Of a stretch of DNA of 64,000 nucleotides, positions 1-12,114 are shown piece after piece. This DNA is from Stropharia rugosoannulata. Its lineage: Eukaryota > Basidiomycota > Agaricomycetes > Agaricales > Strophariaceae. Every line of letters starts with the position of its first letter. Positions within the stretch are counted from its first letter, which is position 1. A program made the translations under genes and the position numbers. Location: assembly GCA_028532985.1 (NCBI GenBank), contig JANCIK010000002.1:124001-188000 (forward strand), given 5' to 3'. The notes beneath the pieces are model-generated. The model ran no database searches. It was not told where the DNA came from and saw nothing but the letters and a program-made list of their open reading frames with translations.

Positions 1-2215
1 CGACGATGAATGACAGTCACCCACCTCAATAATCTAGACATAGAGAGGATCAGGACGGTCGAGCTCCCGGGACGGGAATACGGACAGACAGGTACGTGTA
101 ATTGTAACTCTAGATTGCCAAGAACCCTCCGAGTCTCGAGGGCACACCGAAGCGCCCTGGTCCGGCCGCATACAGCCTTGATACATACAGCCTTACAGCT
201 TACAAGATGGGGGATGACGTTTCTGATCTTCAGATCTCAGAGGCGAGGGAGTTGGGGCAGAAAGGTAAAGGACAGAGAGCTGAGGTACCAGAGGGAGAGA
301 TCTCAGACCAGGATGCGACAGAGCGAAATGCATCATGCAACATGCAACAGGTTCGAAGGAGGGCAGACGGCGCGTGATGTGATGCGATTCATGCAAAGGT
401 GAGCTGCAGGGACAGAGCGGGGGCGGCAGTAAAGGTTCGGATCGACGAGCAGACCGGATGGACTTTTACATATATAGGCCTAGTGAGCAGTAGGCAGGGA
501 TACAGCAGGATAGCATAGAGCGGGAGGGGGTGCGGAGAGAGATAAGTGAGGGAGGATGTAGAGAGGGATATAGACATGGAATGGAATGGGACACGAATTG
601 GGTGGGACGGGTTAGGTTGGAGATAGCGAGCAGGTTAGGGTTACAAATACATGGTGGGTAGGGTAGTTGGAGGGTGGGCGGGCGCGAGGGTGACGGCACG
701 GCGAAGGCGGACGCGACGGTCAGGCGTTAGCAGTGGGTGCGAGGGCAACATATGCATATCGGTGAGGGTTCAGGGGAGCATGTATCACACGGGAGGGGAG
801 GGGAGGGGAGGTGGCGAGCTGATAAGACGTGTCACGGTACCGGGGAAGGGCGATGTGGAAGTGCGGTGAGGAGAGTCGCACGTGGTACCGTATTGTAGAG
901 GCCGGGTCGGGGGAAGAGGGGTCGTCGTCGAGGGCGTGGCGTGTGCTTTGCATTTGCATTTGCAGACTAGGGCATGGCACGGGGGTTGTACATGGAGCTC
1001 AAGTGAGGACTAGGGACCAGGGACAGAGCGCTAGAGGCCTCAGGCGGCAAGAGAGGAGAGCGGGGAGAGAGTGAGATGCACATGGGGAGGGAACGCAAAC
1101 ACATAGGTGATAGGTAGGAATGCCACGCGGGAGGTAGGTGGTGGAGCCTTGTTGAGCCGTGGCGGGGAAGCGCGCAGGGAAGCGGGATGCAGAGCACAGG
1201 ACCATGCATATCGGTGAGCAGCCGGTCACGCGTAGACGTGGCACTGTCATAGACGACAGGGGACGGCGCCAACTTGTGTTCTTATGGATACCAACGGAAT
1301 GTATTGAGAGAGGATCGTGGGCTGAACGCGGGAGCAACAGAACAGAACTGCAGTGTGCAGCGAACCTGGGGAGCAAGCAACCAGGCAAGACGATCGAAGG
1401 AAGGGTATAGTCAGTTTCATGAGCAGCTGCAGGCTAATCGGTGTCAATGTCAGTATCAGTGTCGGTGAGGCCCGAGCGTGAGCCAGATGCGGACTATATA
1501 TGCACCGTTGCAGTTCGAGCAAGAGACAAAGCGCATTCGGCCAGGCGGGGCCGGGAGGGTCCAGGGCATGTAAGCAGCTGGAAGGATACACGGCTTGCCG
1601 GTGTCAGAAAGAATAATGGTATGGGAAGGAATATCAATAGGGAATTACATACCTTCGGAAGAAACACGACCCAAGATATGCAATGGGAGGTAGAGGGTAC
1701 AGTAGCGGGCAAGCGGTACCAAGAGTCAAATTTTCCGGACCGTCCCCTCAATGGGTTGCTTATCACACAAGTTCCCACGAATTTCGCCACGGTTTTAAAC
1801 AAGATCTGCTTCGCTCCGCTCCAGCATTGCTGGCTGGAATGTAATTGAGTCAGTGACAGGAAATTTACCGATTATACCTTTTATTTCAACATAAAAGGTA
1901 AGCAGAAATGTGGTGTGCGTCGAGCTTCAGCTTCGCTCGCTACTCACATGACAGATTGCACAACAGAAGTAATAGTGACCAAAACACACGAAACAAAAGA
2001 GTAAGAATACGCTCATTGGAGAGCGTCAAACAGGTGTACGCAAAGATAAGCCATAATTTTGAGATATGGTAAACAAAATTTAATATTCATGTAGTAATTT
2101 GTAATTTGAAGATGGGGCGGTCGGACGGCGATGATTAATTTAAATGTCGCATAATGGAGCATCACGAGCTAGCTCGTTGCATGTGCCATACTTTTGTAAT
2201 TACAAACTGTATAGT
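1..2215. repeat. Repeat family B, copy 1 (inverted partner at 58290-60960)
   Basis: Reading the opposite strand of 58290-60960 gives the same order of blocks: the segment with 'gctcccgggacgggaatacgg' near 62, the 'accaagagtcaaattttccgg' block near 1718, the hairpin 'taccttttatttcaacataa' near 1876, and the end block 'ctcgttgcatgtgccatac' near 2173. The copies differ by many substitutions and indels. Copy 1 has about 215 extra bases between roughly 1951 and 2168 that copy 2 lacks, either an insertion here or a deletion there. The copy runs off the window at base 1. No open frame in it is convincingly coding. The G-rich tract 'ggggaggggagggga' near 795 is simple repeat. Confidence 0.8.
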
Positions 2216-2360
2216 ACGTATTGCACAACTAAACAAGGTTATATAGTTTTGCTTCACACGATATATACATTTGAATAAATAGCAAATAAAAATTCAATTG
2301 TACTACAAGTAGGCTACTATACCAATAACCGCTATAAAATGACTCATGCACGCTATTGAA

Positions 2361-3480
2361 CCAGAAGCGCAGGAGAAGGTATCTAAACATACACCATGTA
2401 AGGATGAAATCACGAAAAGAAGCGCAGATTAAAAATACTCACACTAGTGATGCGGATCCACGTTCTCGACGTATACCTGCCAAAAGCGACCGTTATTACT
2501 CAGAATGGCGAAAACGAGATGAAAAAATGCACGTGAATGCTGACTGGGACTCACCATCCGTGCGATTGACGCTTGGAGCGTAATCGATAAGACTACCCTT
2601 CGTCCTCCACCACCGTCAGTCCTTGACCGCAGCCCCACACCGATGCTGTTGCTGTTGCTTCGCCTTGGTTGTCGTTGCAGCCGGTGCTGATATTAATGCT
2701 GGGCATGTTGCTGTTGCTGCGGCCGTCCTGCTGCTGCTGCTGCTGTTACATTGAGTGACAGCATCGGCAGCATCTGCCGAATGGCGCCCTCCAACGCTTG
2801 CAACTGGGTTCTGGCCCAACACCTAGGCGACAAACTACATAACCTGGTAAGTAGTCTGTATTAATAAATCATTACAATGATTGGACTTACGACAGGCGAC
2901 TCGCGGGCTCTTGGGGCCCGCACACCTTGCCCTGGTGCAGACCCGCTGTCCCATGACACGGGCGATGATGGGAGTCTGTCGATTTTCCCATCGTCAGTAC
3001 ACTTTGGTGAGTGGTTCATAGTATCAAGAGACTTACTCCTTGTCACCGCGGAACTGTGGTCCACCTCAAACACCGTTGAGGAGACATCCTGATTAAGAGA
3101 GCGTCAGGAACAGTAGTACTTGTAGTAAGTGAGCGAAGGTGACTTACGATGACCGGTGTAGCAAAGGTCAACGGCAGCTGTTACATATCCATAACGCGCT
3201 TTAGTCAGTGGTTGTTATTGTCTAGAGGATGTTATGATGCACAGTACCTCTAGCCATGGCCATTCCTTCTCTCCTCAGTGCAATCACTGGTGGACCGCGC
3301 GAATGGTCTCGACGGTGGAGACCAACCGCGCTGGCCTGGGGTTTAACTTGTGTAACTTACGTCCTCTACACGAGAACGGCCGCCCGCGCGGACATGTACT
3401 ACATGATACTTGTTATCAATTATGGAGACTAATATATGCCTTTGCCACTCACTTTCATTATAACCATAACGCACAGCTTG
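2361..3480 (-). pseudogene. Decayed multi-exon gene of family A, copy 1
   Basis: On the minus strand several exon-like pieces occur in the same order in all three A copies, each bounded by good splice signals. One encodes a segment ending in WSPPSRPF. One encodes DGKIDRLPSSPVSWDSGSAP (donor GTAAGT at about 2890). One encodes a helical ARTQLQALEGAIRQML run followed by a Gln/Ala-rich tract. One encodes NNGRFWQVYVENVDPHH (donor GTGAGT at 2442-2437). A last piece near 2380 resembles a C-terminal exon. Copy 1 has at least two stops: GAA became TAA upstream of the WSPPSRPF piece, and a TAG sits just before its donor. I do not recognise the family. The conserved splice sites say it was once a gene; the stops say this copy is dead. 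Confidence 0.5.
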
Positions 3481-5863
3481 AATTATGAATGCTATTGCGA
3501 CTGCGTAGTCCTTCGAGGGCTGTTAATGTGGTTACTGCGTATATCCAGCTCTGAACGGAACATATATGGGTCATAAGCACGACGTCAATGATGATAAAGA
3601 GATAGAACGTACAAATCCAACGCAATGGAGGTACGCGCCCCGTTATCCAAAGTCTGAGCTCCTAGCAGCCCACGACTGCCACAGTCAGTGATGAAAAGAG
3701 TAGTATGATCCTCTACGGGGAAAAAGAAAGAAGAAGGGGAAGTGGACGATGTTCTGACTGTTCGATGCTCCCCACCCGCGCTTAAATACCAAAAAAGATG
3801 AAGATGTTGAGGTTTGCGCTATCCGCATGGAAATATGGGAACAGTGTTTTTTATTATTAGGACTACCTTGCCTGTGAAAAATATGTGTGCGCGACGCACA
3901 CACACACATTACCATTTTTGAGCAGCACAGCAGTTGGCAGCTTCTATGCAGAGTTGTTTATGGCCGCATTAGAACGACCATCCGCGCTCATGTACATGTA
4001 TCCGCCCTTCATTTCCCTCTCTTCTGCTATTTAATGCTCTAAATCTAGTAAGAGAAAGATGGACTCAAAGACCCTGGCTCCTAGGGTTAATGAGTTATCG
4101 AACACCTTGAAGACGAAAGCCTGTTATTTTTGACTACACTACAGCAAACGAGCTCATTATGGCAACTCAAACAAATGGCTAAAAGGGAACATCACGGCGA
4201 ATGTGGTGTTCTAGCTAGCGCTATGCAGTTGCAATGCAATCAGCTCGTCCCCCGCAAGGCGCGCTAAAAAAAAACGAAGCGTCAATTATCAACTTTTAGG
4301 GAGCGTGGGATCTCGGAGGAAGTATTCTACGGAACGTGGTGATGTATGTTTTGCACAAATTTTACTACCTAGCGCTACTTACCATATCCAGTATGTATCA
4401 AATTTGGGACAAGATTCCCACTACTGCGCAACACGGTAGCTAAGCCACAGTCATAGAGGTGTTTTTTGTCCTAAAAAAAGTGGAGAAGAACGGTCGCATA
4501 TGTTGTGCATGGAATTACACCAGCGGTGCATGGAATTTCTCTTGATTGCGTTGGTATTTGCGCACAGCAGACTATTTTTAACAACGCTCCCATTCACGCT
4601 ACGCTGAATCCCACCTATTTTCAAATGAACAATTAAAGCTAATTAAAGATCTATTAAAGATGTACGCACGCAGGAACTAAAAAAAATGCCACAGAAAATT
4701 TATGATGATCAAGTAGAAATAGCCGCATGGGTCAAACAGGCTGAAAACCTAATAAGCGAGCGCGTTTCTTCAAAATGACTCAACATGAATGAGCAGCTGA
4801 GGAGTACAAGCGTACAAGGAAGCTCCTCGGATAATCAACAAGAGCCCGTGGAATGAACTAGACGGAAGCCAACTAGAGTATTCTCAGATGGGCGAGGAGT
4901 ATCGTAGCGCGTCACTGCGCGTGCCCTATTGATTACTATATTGACATATGTATTATTAGCGCTGATGTGCCATGTATCGCGTTGCCCGCAAGGGTAATGG
5001 TTTTGATGGTTAATTGAACTGAAGTACTAACTCGCCACGCTCATGCCTGTCAGAGACACGATAGTGACCTTCCAGACCTCATAGTCACGACTCGCAGGCA
5101 GCCCGTTCGGCATCACAACGGCATCCTCCGGCATCACCGCATGTTGCACTCCTCTACCACCTTGAAACCCCCATTTCAAATAAAGATACGCTGCGATATA
5201 CATTATTTCTGTATACAAGGACAGGTCCCTCCGGTGATTAGCCTTCGGGAGTATGCGTGGAAGGTATAAAAGGTCTTTGGGAGGTCTATAGAGGCCGTAA
5301 GCAGGCTGTAAGCGACGGCTGTGTCAGCCGACGTTCGCCGCAATTTCCTCCGAGTGCACCATGAATCATTTTAGCCGGTTTCCTTTTTCTCCTCCTCACC
5401 CAAGTACCTCCCTGAGGCCTGAGTCATTCCACCTTCCAGCACCGCCCTCTAGTCATCCCAGGAGTGTTTCTATGCGCTTTCGCGTCGCGACTGATACCTC
5501 GTTGATCCAGCATACCATGACCCCTAGCGACCCCATTGTCTCCTCAGTTGTGCCTCGTCCTTGTTGCTGGGACTCTGGCAGCTGCGCATAGCCGCCTATA
5601 TGTGTGTACCCACAGCCAGCAGAACGCTCGCAGAAGCTCGTGGGTAAGCCTCAACCGCCTGCTCGCACTATGTACGGCAGTGGACAGGCAGAGACGGGGA
5701 TGTATAAGGACTTGGCGGATGTTAGGGGGCCAATATGAGACTGGCCAACAGGCTTAGCTCCGAATGGTGCTCGACCTGGTGAGCTACAACATGCTTGACA
5801 GTACTGCTATCGTTCCGCGCGGTGAATTGCGAATGAAGGGAGTGTATACCACCATTCCATACG

Positions 5864-6600
5864 ATGGACTCTGACATTTCTCTGCTAGCACACCCTCGGA
5901 CCTCGCGCTCCGTAAGGTCGCACATGAACGTCACGCACTCCGATCCGCCCACCTCCCAGCGCGTCCCCTCGTTCCCCCTCGCCTCCCCTTGCTCCATGCC
6001 CACGCCCACGCGCCGCATCCGGCCTCGGAGTCGAAGCGGCACATCCCTGCCTCCGACGACGAGCAGCGCCGCAGTCGCAACGCCACGCCGTCCCTCAAGG
6101 GCAAGGAGCGCGCAACCCCCGTGCCCCAGCCCGGACCGTTGAGCTACTACCGCTCCCACACGGCGACGGCCTCCCCACCTCGTCCGTACGCACCCCATGC
6201 ATGGCCCGACCCATCCCCACCCACATAGCCAGTCTACTACAACTCACTGCACTACCGCCCCCACACCGGCCGCTCACCCCCGCCCACCTCGGCCTCCACC
6301 TCCTCCGTGCCTCCAGAGCACCAGCCCCGCCCACCAGGCACCGCCAACCTCTCAGCCTGCAATGATCCCCAGCTCGACGCAGGCGAGATGACTGCCGCCG
6401 ACGTCGTCGCTGCCGTGCGCACCGTGCTGCTGCAGGCCCCGGCAGCAGAGGAAGAGGAGAAGGAGAAGGCGAAGCGCGCAGCAGAGGCCGCAGCAGCTGC
6501 CGTGGCCGCCCCCAACCCGACTCAGCAAGTCTCACGCCTGCCCAATTACATAGTCGCATGCGCCCGGTGGCCTTGCACCGGCTCCAACTACAATTCATGA
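5864..6600 (+). pseudogene. Proline-rich reading-frame remnant in A copy 1
   Basis: This G/C-rich stretch differs sharply in composition from the A/T-rich sequence before it. Across overlapping frames it reads as a Ser/Pro/Arg-rich protein (blocks such as KGKERATPVPQPG, SYYRSHTA), then near 6361-6520 an acidic-to-Ala/Lys helical piece (DAGEMTAADVVAAVRTVLL, EEEEKEKAKRAAEAAAAAV). Copy 2 at 21836-22780 repeats the same blocks with different frameshifts, so neither copy has one continuous frame. It looks like a captured or duplicated host gene piece. Long opposite-strand frames here are shadows of the G/C bias. Function unknown. Confidence 0.4.
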
Positions 6601-6765
6601 CAAAGAAAAGCCAGACGCGATAGGGCTTGCTTGCGCATATGCAGGGGTGCACATCACCCTGTCTGTCGAGCTGCCTCTCCACCTCCGGCCCACCCCAGAG
6701 TGCGGAAGCCGCCTATATACAAGACAGGCATGCCAGCCATCCATCCTCACTCTCCCTTCCCGCGT

Positions 6766-7266
6766 CGGGTCTCGGACTGGTTAGCGGAATCAGTGCACAT
6801 GGGTGGATATGGTGGACCAGAAGGCACTATCTTCGTCCACACTTTAAGGCCTCAATGGCACTGGTCGACGGTCACTGGTCACCTCCCGCTTCACCCCAAC
6901 TACACCCACCCGACCACGCCGGGTTGCGCAAGTTACTAGTCGCGCCTTGTCCTATGTCCCGACTCCCGCCCCGCCGTGTTCTTTCTCCACCACGCCGTGC
7001 CATGCATCACCTCCCCGTATCTAACGCGTGTGTCGCTGTGCCTGTTTGTCGATTAACATTAACACTCATGCAAAGCACCTCGTGTCTCAGTTACCCGAGT
7101 ATACCTCATCCCCTCACACATCGCTCCTCGTCACTTTACCGTCTGCTACCGCTGTCATCCTCAGTGGGCTCCTAGATGCAGCGCGCTGAGCTTGTACTTG
7201 AGACCTCAATATTCAATTGTCGGGACGCACATCCAGACGTCCCGTTGTTATGTCAATGGCGGGTCA
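6766..7266. other. Non-coding stretch between A copy 1 and the 7.3 kb frame
   Basis: C/T-rich plus-strand sequence. Reading frames exist only because of base composition, and several frames are open at once. I see no splice structure, repeat partner or recognisable domain. Confidence 0.4.
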
Positions 7267-7860
7267 CTACGAATACTTGTGCGCCTGGCCAATGGTGGAT
7301 GAGACATAAAGAAACGGTTGCGCAGTCACGTACTCCCTTGCCCATCCACCTTGAGCATAATGACGTGACCATACCGCCTCCCCCGAAGCGCCCGGAGGCC
7401 GCGCCCAGGTCGTCGTCCAACGGGTAGATGCAGAAGATACAGGGGACTCAGAGAATGGGTACGGGAAGCTTGTCCAGTGAAAGGTTGGCCGAAATTTAAG
7501 AAGGCACATATTTTGGACCATTTCTAGATGGTAACTCTTCAATTTCCTTGTCGTTAACGTTTTTCTTTTTTTGTTTCTTAGCCGGGCAGCTGTATTATTT
7601 ACTGCTGTCCGCGCAGATTTGACCATTCTTGCGAATCTGTTCTGTAACATCTTGTGACTCGGTCGGCGCTGCAATGATTCGCGACTGGTCATCGAGCTCG
7701 AGGCGGCAGTGATGTGTGTCTGACGCCTCACGACCCGCTGTGACTGATACTGCGCCTCACCTGCGCTGTGTGCCTGCATACCGCATTTCAAGGTGAACTC
7801 GATTACATGTTCATGCTCAGATAACTTCACCTGCATTTCTGGTGCGCTCGTAATTAGCAT
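7267..7860 (-). CDS. Hypothetical basic protein, 197 aa, doubtful
   Basis: A single open frame on the minus strand, without a second copy in the window. The translation has a strongly basic middle (NTAARLRNKKRKTLTTRKLK, roughly residues 90-110), no signal peptide, no membrane segment and no domain I recognise. The frame overlaps no repeat family. Against it: the usual multi-exon pattern of this genome is missing, and the C-terminal third is composition-driven (Trp/Ser/Pro). It could be a real short gene, a gene relic or chance. Confidence 0.2.
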   Translation of the reverse strand: MLITSAPEMQVKLSEHEHVIEFTLKCGMQAHSAGEAQYQSQRVVRRQTHITAASSSMTSRESLQRRPSHKMLQNRFARMVKSARTAVNNTAARLRNKKRKTLTTRKLKSYHLEMVQNMCLLKFRPTFHWTSFPYPFSESPVSSASTRWTTTWARPPGASGEAVWSRHYAQGGWAREYVTAQPFLYVSSTIGQAHKYS

Positions 7861-8107
7861 CTACTCCAAGTAACCGGTCATGTCCGCCGTCTTCTTCTCA
7901 CCGTTAAAATGTAATGCCAGGGTCAACAGTGCACCATTCGAATGGGATGTCTGTCCCACCGTCCTCAGACATGTCCGGGGCGCAGGTCTATCCCATTCAC
8001 ACCTCCATTGTTCATCCGAGTTCGGCCTGCATTCCCCGCGCGTTGGGTGTCATCTCCAAAAAAGAGGCCGTATAAGTATAATCTACCCACAATGGAACGG
8101 AGCCTAA

Positions 8108-8744
8108 AAAAAGGTAGGTAAAAACAAAAGAATCAGACAGAAAACCCGGAATAATGTTACCAACATTACACCGGTTTACTTGTTCCAAAGTACATAATTA
8201 TTGTGCACCTTGTCATTAATTCCAGGCGCTTGTAACAAGAAGAATTACTTACATTGATTGTCCATTTTGCAAGGCTTTCTACATCATAAGTAAATAGTCA
8301 TACTTTTAACCGGATTCTAAGAGGGCTGCCCGGTTGGAAGGATCAGAATATTACAATCATTTCCATAGATTGCACCTAGCTCGATGCTTATACTAATCAG
8401 AGTCCCACATGTAAATTAGAACATCGTTATAATTGTATAAGTCTGGTTGCTTGTCTATTACATGTTTTCTACATAAAAATTCTGATCATCATGCTAACTT
8501 GGTATTGATTTTGGCGATGTCTATGTACAGGCTAGAGAACACAGGGTATTTAACTGTGTCGTAGTGTCAGTATAATAGTGACTCCTCAAATATATAGACT
8601 AACTCGCTTTTATTACCTATACATAACAACCTTACCAAACATACCTTCAGTCATGCCTTCTTCACTCATTTTCAGTCTACTTCAGTACTGGTAATTATCA
8701 TAGGATGCTCCGAGCATAGAGAACAAGCGACATGGCGTGGGTTT
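8108..8744. other. A/T-rich intergenic region
   Basis: No frame over 60 codons, no repeat partner noticed. It separates the doubtful 7.3-7.9 kb frame from the D1 duplication. The left edge of D1 is near 8745, where the match to 38325 onward starts. Confidence 0.5.
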
Positions 8745-11130
8745 TACGTAAGTTGTGCAACGTGCGCGTTGATCTTGGAGTAGATCACCTGACAAATAGA
8801 TGGAAATCACGATATCGCCTCGATAAAAACCAGAACCCATTGATGAACCCCCCTTTCATCTCTTTGCCTTAACATGGTAAGTTCTAGATATCGTTCTTCA
8901 AACAACTCACGGGTCATTCTAAAGCTTTTTTTGCGATAGCCTGAATGGCTCCAATGTCGTGAGTTGGCCGCGACTCGGAAATCGCAGCCGGGCAGACGAC
9001 GACAACGGGGCTGGCTCCAGTACCTGCACTTCCGAAATCTCTGTTGTTGTAGAACTGCCAGCACCAGTTCTGTGTGCGAGACCGTCTGTTAGGACGAAAC
9101 GGTTATGGTCAGTCAAAGGAGAAACCAAAATGTGAAGGTATGTGCACCTAAACTGATCACTGCTTCACCGGGGAAGATGACTTTTCTCTTCCTACCAGCG
9201 AGCCTCTGCCGTGGACGAGAAGGGGGTACTACCGGGGCTGCTAAAGTCTCTACAACGTTGCCTGCTCCTTGCTTTGCCTCCTTGTACGTGATCTGCCCGA
9301 ATCTTGCTCGTTTTCCTTTTCCTCTCGAGCCGCTCGCCAGTGCCTCTTCGCTCCTCTTTCGTTTTCCGGGTGCGCTTTGTCCCCGAGGTATGGAGGACGG
9401 GCCAGGGTGCTTGCTCCCAAAGATCTTGTTCACCTCCCTGATATGATAGGTCAAATAACCTATGCTAAGTGGTTTGCTTTACAACGACGAGAATGAAAGA
9501 CATTACCTTTCTGCCATGCAGGTCTGTGGGATCTCAGTCCCGTCAGACCTGCCACCTTTGTAGTTGTTATAACTACTGGTCAGTGCAGATGTATTAGTGT
9601 GTTTATTCTTCTCGTCGTTGTAGACGAGATCGCTCTCGAGATTTTCATTGCTGTTGTCTCGGTAGGTGGTATCAGTAGTATCTGTGGGGCAGGATTTTAA
9701 ATGGTTGTTGAAGCTTAAGCTCGGAGGTTACTCACTCAATGGTAATGATGATGATGTGAATGCGGAGTTAGATACATCGGTAGGCTGGCCCATCCAATGA
9801 CTATTTGCAGGTGCTGCTGTGTGATTCAAGCCAAAGACAGCTTCATCCGTATCATGCCCTGAAATAATCTCTTCGAATGAGGGATTGACGGGGTACTGAG
9901 TTGAAGGGGTATCCGTGAACAAAGATGTTGTACTCCATAAGGTCTGCGCGTCTCCATGATAGTCAGTACGTCGTCCATAAGGATTACTGGATGATCCTTC
10001 TACAAAATCGTCTGGAGCCGACTGTATGTCCTGAACCAGCCCGGAAAGAGCAAATGAGGGGGAACTTTGTCCGGGTATAGTATGATACGGCTGCGTATAT
10101 GCGGTTACGGGGAAATAGTCATTGCTCACAGCGCGATGTGTGTCATTGGGAGTCGAGATCATTGGTCTCGACGAGGTCTGCGCGTCTCCATCGTAGGCAG
10201 CGTTACTTGGCCCATACGGATTAGTGGATGAACCTTGCACGAACTCGTTTGGAGGCAACACTGTATCTTCAACAAGCTCTGGGCCAGTAATTGACGAGGT
10301 GGGCATGTAATGGTACGGCAGTGATTCGGTAACAGCAAGATCGTCAGTGCTGGCAGGACGCTGCGCGTCCCATGTTTCCTGCGCGTGTTTCGTCAATCTG
10401 GATATCAGGGATGCAAAGTGCGCGTCTGCCTGTCCTTATGAGTAACCATCCTTCATAAACCTTCGTCTTCGACGTACCAATTTTGTTCACAAAGGTACGA
10501 CATTTCGGTTCTGGATTGCTGCACTCCTTGTACAACTGTGTCTGGAATGTACAGATTTGAGGAGGCCATTGGATGTATTCGCCGCAGGTGGTGCAGCGGT
10601 ATGGCATCAAGGTAACAGCGCGAGGTGTGGCCATTGAACTTGTATGGGATATTCTGAACTGGGGAGGGATTATTTGGGGTTTCACAGGCATTCAGCATTT
10701 TCTATTTATCGGAATATGACTCCTTTAGCCACTGAAGTACTGAGATCTTGAGAGTTGGCCCCTGTCAAGCGCTGCAACGGAAGGCTGGCTTTACTTTCTC
10801 ATGCCACTCACTTGGATTGTGCTACATATCATTTGCTTCGGCTAGGTGAGATATACTTTGACGTAATTTGAGATAGTGGCCAACCTCCGGTCAATCGTGT
10901 AACTGAGACCTAAAAATACACCGGTTCACCTCCAGCAATGTGTCCTTGAAGGTCCCCTTGAGTCGTACACAACTAATTCGTAGTTCGCAAGGGCCTTCTA
11001 ATTGGTGTCCTCACAATACTAATCTTATAAGTCCAGCACTGCTGATTGTTCTCTTATTGCAATGCATGCTCAGGAGTCTTAGCAGGATGTTCTCTGTGCA
11101 TTCGAGTCGTTGCCATTGTTTGCCGGCTGA
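8745..11130. repeat. Segmental duplication D, copy 1
   Basis: This block matches 38325-40600 in the same orientation across a complete gene and its flanks, for example 'gcgcgttgatcttggagtag' at 8763 against 'gcgcgttgatcttggattag' at 38343, and the downstream 'cactcacttggattgtgcta' at 10804. Substitutions are frequent but small. A 90 bp block of exon 4 (about 9250-9340) is missing from copy 2. A third, broken copy lies at 54690-54987 plus 57407-57600. No terminal repeats were seen, so this is treated as a segmental duplication. Confidence 0.85.
8919..10634 (-). CDS. Family D protein, 492 aa, five exons (copy 1)
   Basis: Exons, minus strand: 10634-10478, 10425-9736, 9681-9507, 9437-9148, 9085-8919. 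Lengths 157, 690, 175, 290 and 167 sum to 1479 nt with no internal stop. Introns are 48-62 nt with GT..AG ends (donors GTACGT, GTGAGT, GTAATG, GTGCAC). The N-terminal exon has a cysteine pattern (YRCTTCG, then three more Cys before KCRTFV, about residues 12-45) that may bind zinc. The middle is Ser/Pro/Tyr-rich with two similar blocks (QGSSTNPYG and EGSSSNPYG). Exon 4 is basic (GKRKRSEE, GKGKRARF), which looks like a nuclear signal. The copy at 38499-40133 keeps every splice site. I do not recognise the family; nuclear or DNA-linked function is only an inference. Confidence 0.7.
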
Positions 11131-11689
11131 ACGGTCGACTGGCCATTACTGAACCTTCTTTGCTTTGGAACAATTGCCTTATGTTGTTACTATGCCCTGA
11201 CGGCTCAGTGCTTTCACTTGTTGGCTGCGGGAATTGTCACTGGACACCAAATCCGCTGGCTCAATGACCGCTGCTTGTACAGAGTTTCACTAATACAACT
11301 CTTGTTATTATATGTCAATATTTTGAACGTAGGTGTATTTGCTCTATCATAATGTGATAGTTGAACTATGTTTGATCGCCCAACTTGTATATACGTCGAA
11401 GGCTATCACCATGGGGCGGATATTGGACTCCAAATTAACCCTACAAGATATACACCTGTGAGTATTCCCCGTGGCCTCCTCTACCCGCACATGTCCTTTG
11501 TCCCCGAGTCCGACTCCCTCACTCCATCGCCTAGGGTGCCAGATTATATTTCTGCAACTTGTGTGTGGTCCTGATATGTCGGTGTCTGAACAATTATGTG
11601 CAAGATCTTACTGTTTATGCTTTGGCCAACGGTTATCTTTCTAGTTATACACAGGAGGTGTTGTACTTTCAGTAAAAATGCACATTAGG
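11131..11689. other. Intergenic sequence with no gene seen
   Basis: No repeat partner, no long frame and no splice pattern seen between the end of D1 and the left piece of A copy 2. The short plus-strand frame at 11368-11574 has no supporting feature. Confidence 0.45.
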
Positions 11690-11887
11690 TAGGTATATAT
11701 TACACTATAAATAGTTATGAAAGCTTTGCTCCACACAAAATATATAATTGAGTAAATAGAAAATAAACACTCAATTATACTATGTACATTGTATCAATAA
11801 CTTTGATGATACTATAAAATATTTCAAATCTTCCGTACAGACTTATAAACATCCTGGCACCTGAAGTGCAGGCGGAGATATCTAAAC
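11690..11887. repeat. Repeat family A, copy 2, left piece
   Basis: This segment matches the first ~170 bases of A copy 1 (2216-2388), ending in the shared 'tctaaac'. The match then stops abruptly at 11888 where the DIRS-like element begins, and resumes at 17419 with 'atgcaccatgtaagg'. Copy 1 reads uninterrupted across this point ('tctaaacatacaccatg'), so it is a ready-made empty site. Confidence 0.85.
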
Positions 11888-12114
11888 GTGTATTCTCGTC
11901 GTAGGGAGGCACGAGCGGAGAATAGAATCGTGTCTTTGCGTGAGCGTGGTGTGACATGCGTGACTCGCTTCCTTCGAGCTCACGACCACCACACGCGAAG
12001 AGCGGCAGCTATCAGCCTCGCAAAGACCGCTCTCGTAATCTACGCGTAGATTCCATCTTTTCTTGAGACATTGCAAAAGCCGACTTCACTTGGTACCTAC
12101 GCTGTTCGGAACCA

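Larger units (their letters stand above)
2216..6765. repeat. Repeat family A, copy 1
   Basis: This ~4.5 kb block recurs in the same order in copy 2 (11690-11887 joined to 17419-23003) and, shorter and more diverged, in copy 3 (45540-48100). The left edge is set where 'gcttcacacgatatatac' begins to match copy 2 ('gctccacacaaaatatata'). The right edge is set where the match 'ctcactctcccttcccgcg' ends. It contains decayed exons of a minus-strand gene (about 2380-3480), A/T-rich sequence without genes (about 3500-5000), and a G/C-rich proline-rich reading frame (about 5860-6600). No terminal repeats or target duplication were found, so its nature (old transposon or segmental duplication) is open. 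Confidence 0.75.

Noticed and set aside
999..1848. Frames of 100-135 codons in repeat B copy 1
   Set aside because: Not preserved in the inverted copy at 58290-60960 and open on both strands.
5722..6682. Minus-strand frames of 158 and 195 codons over the G/C-rich part of A copy 1
   Set aside because: Shadows of a proline/serine-rich plus-strand composition; not conserved as open frames in A copy 2.
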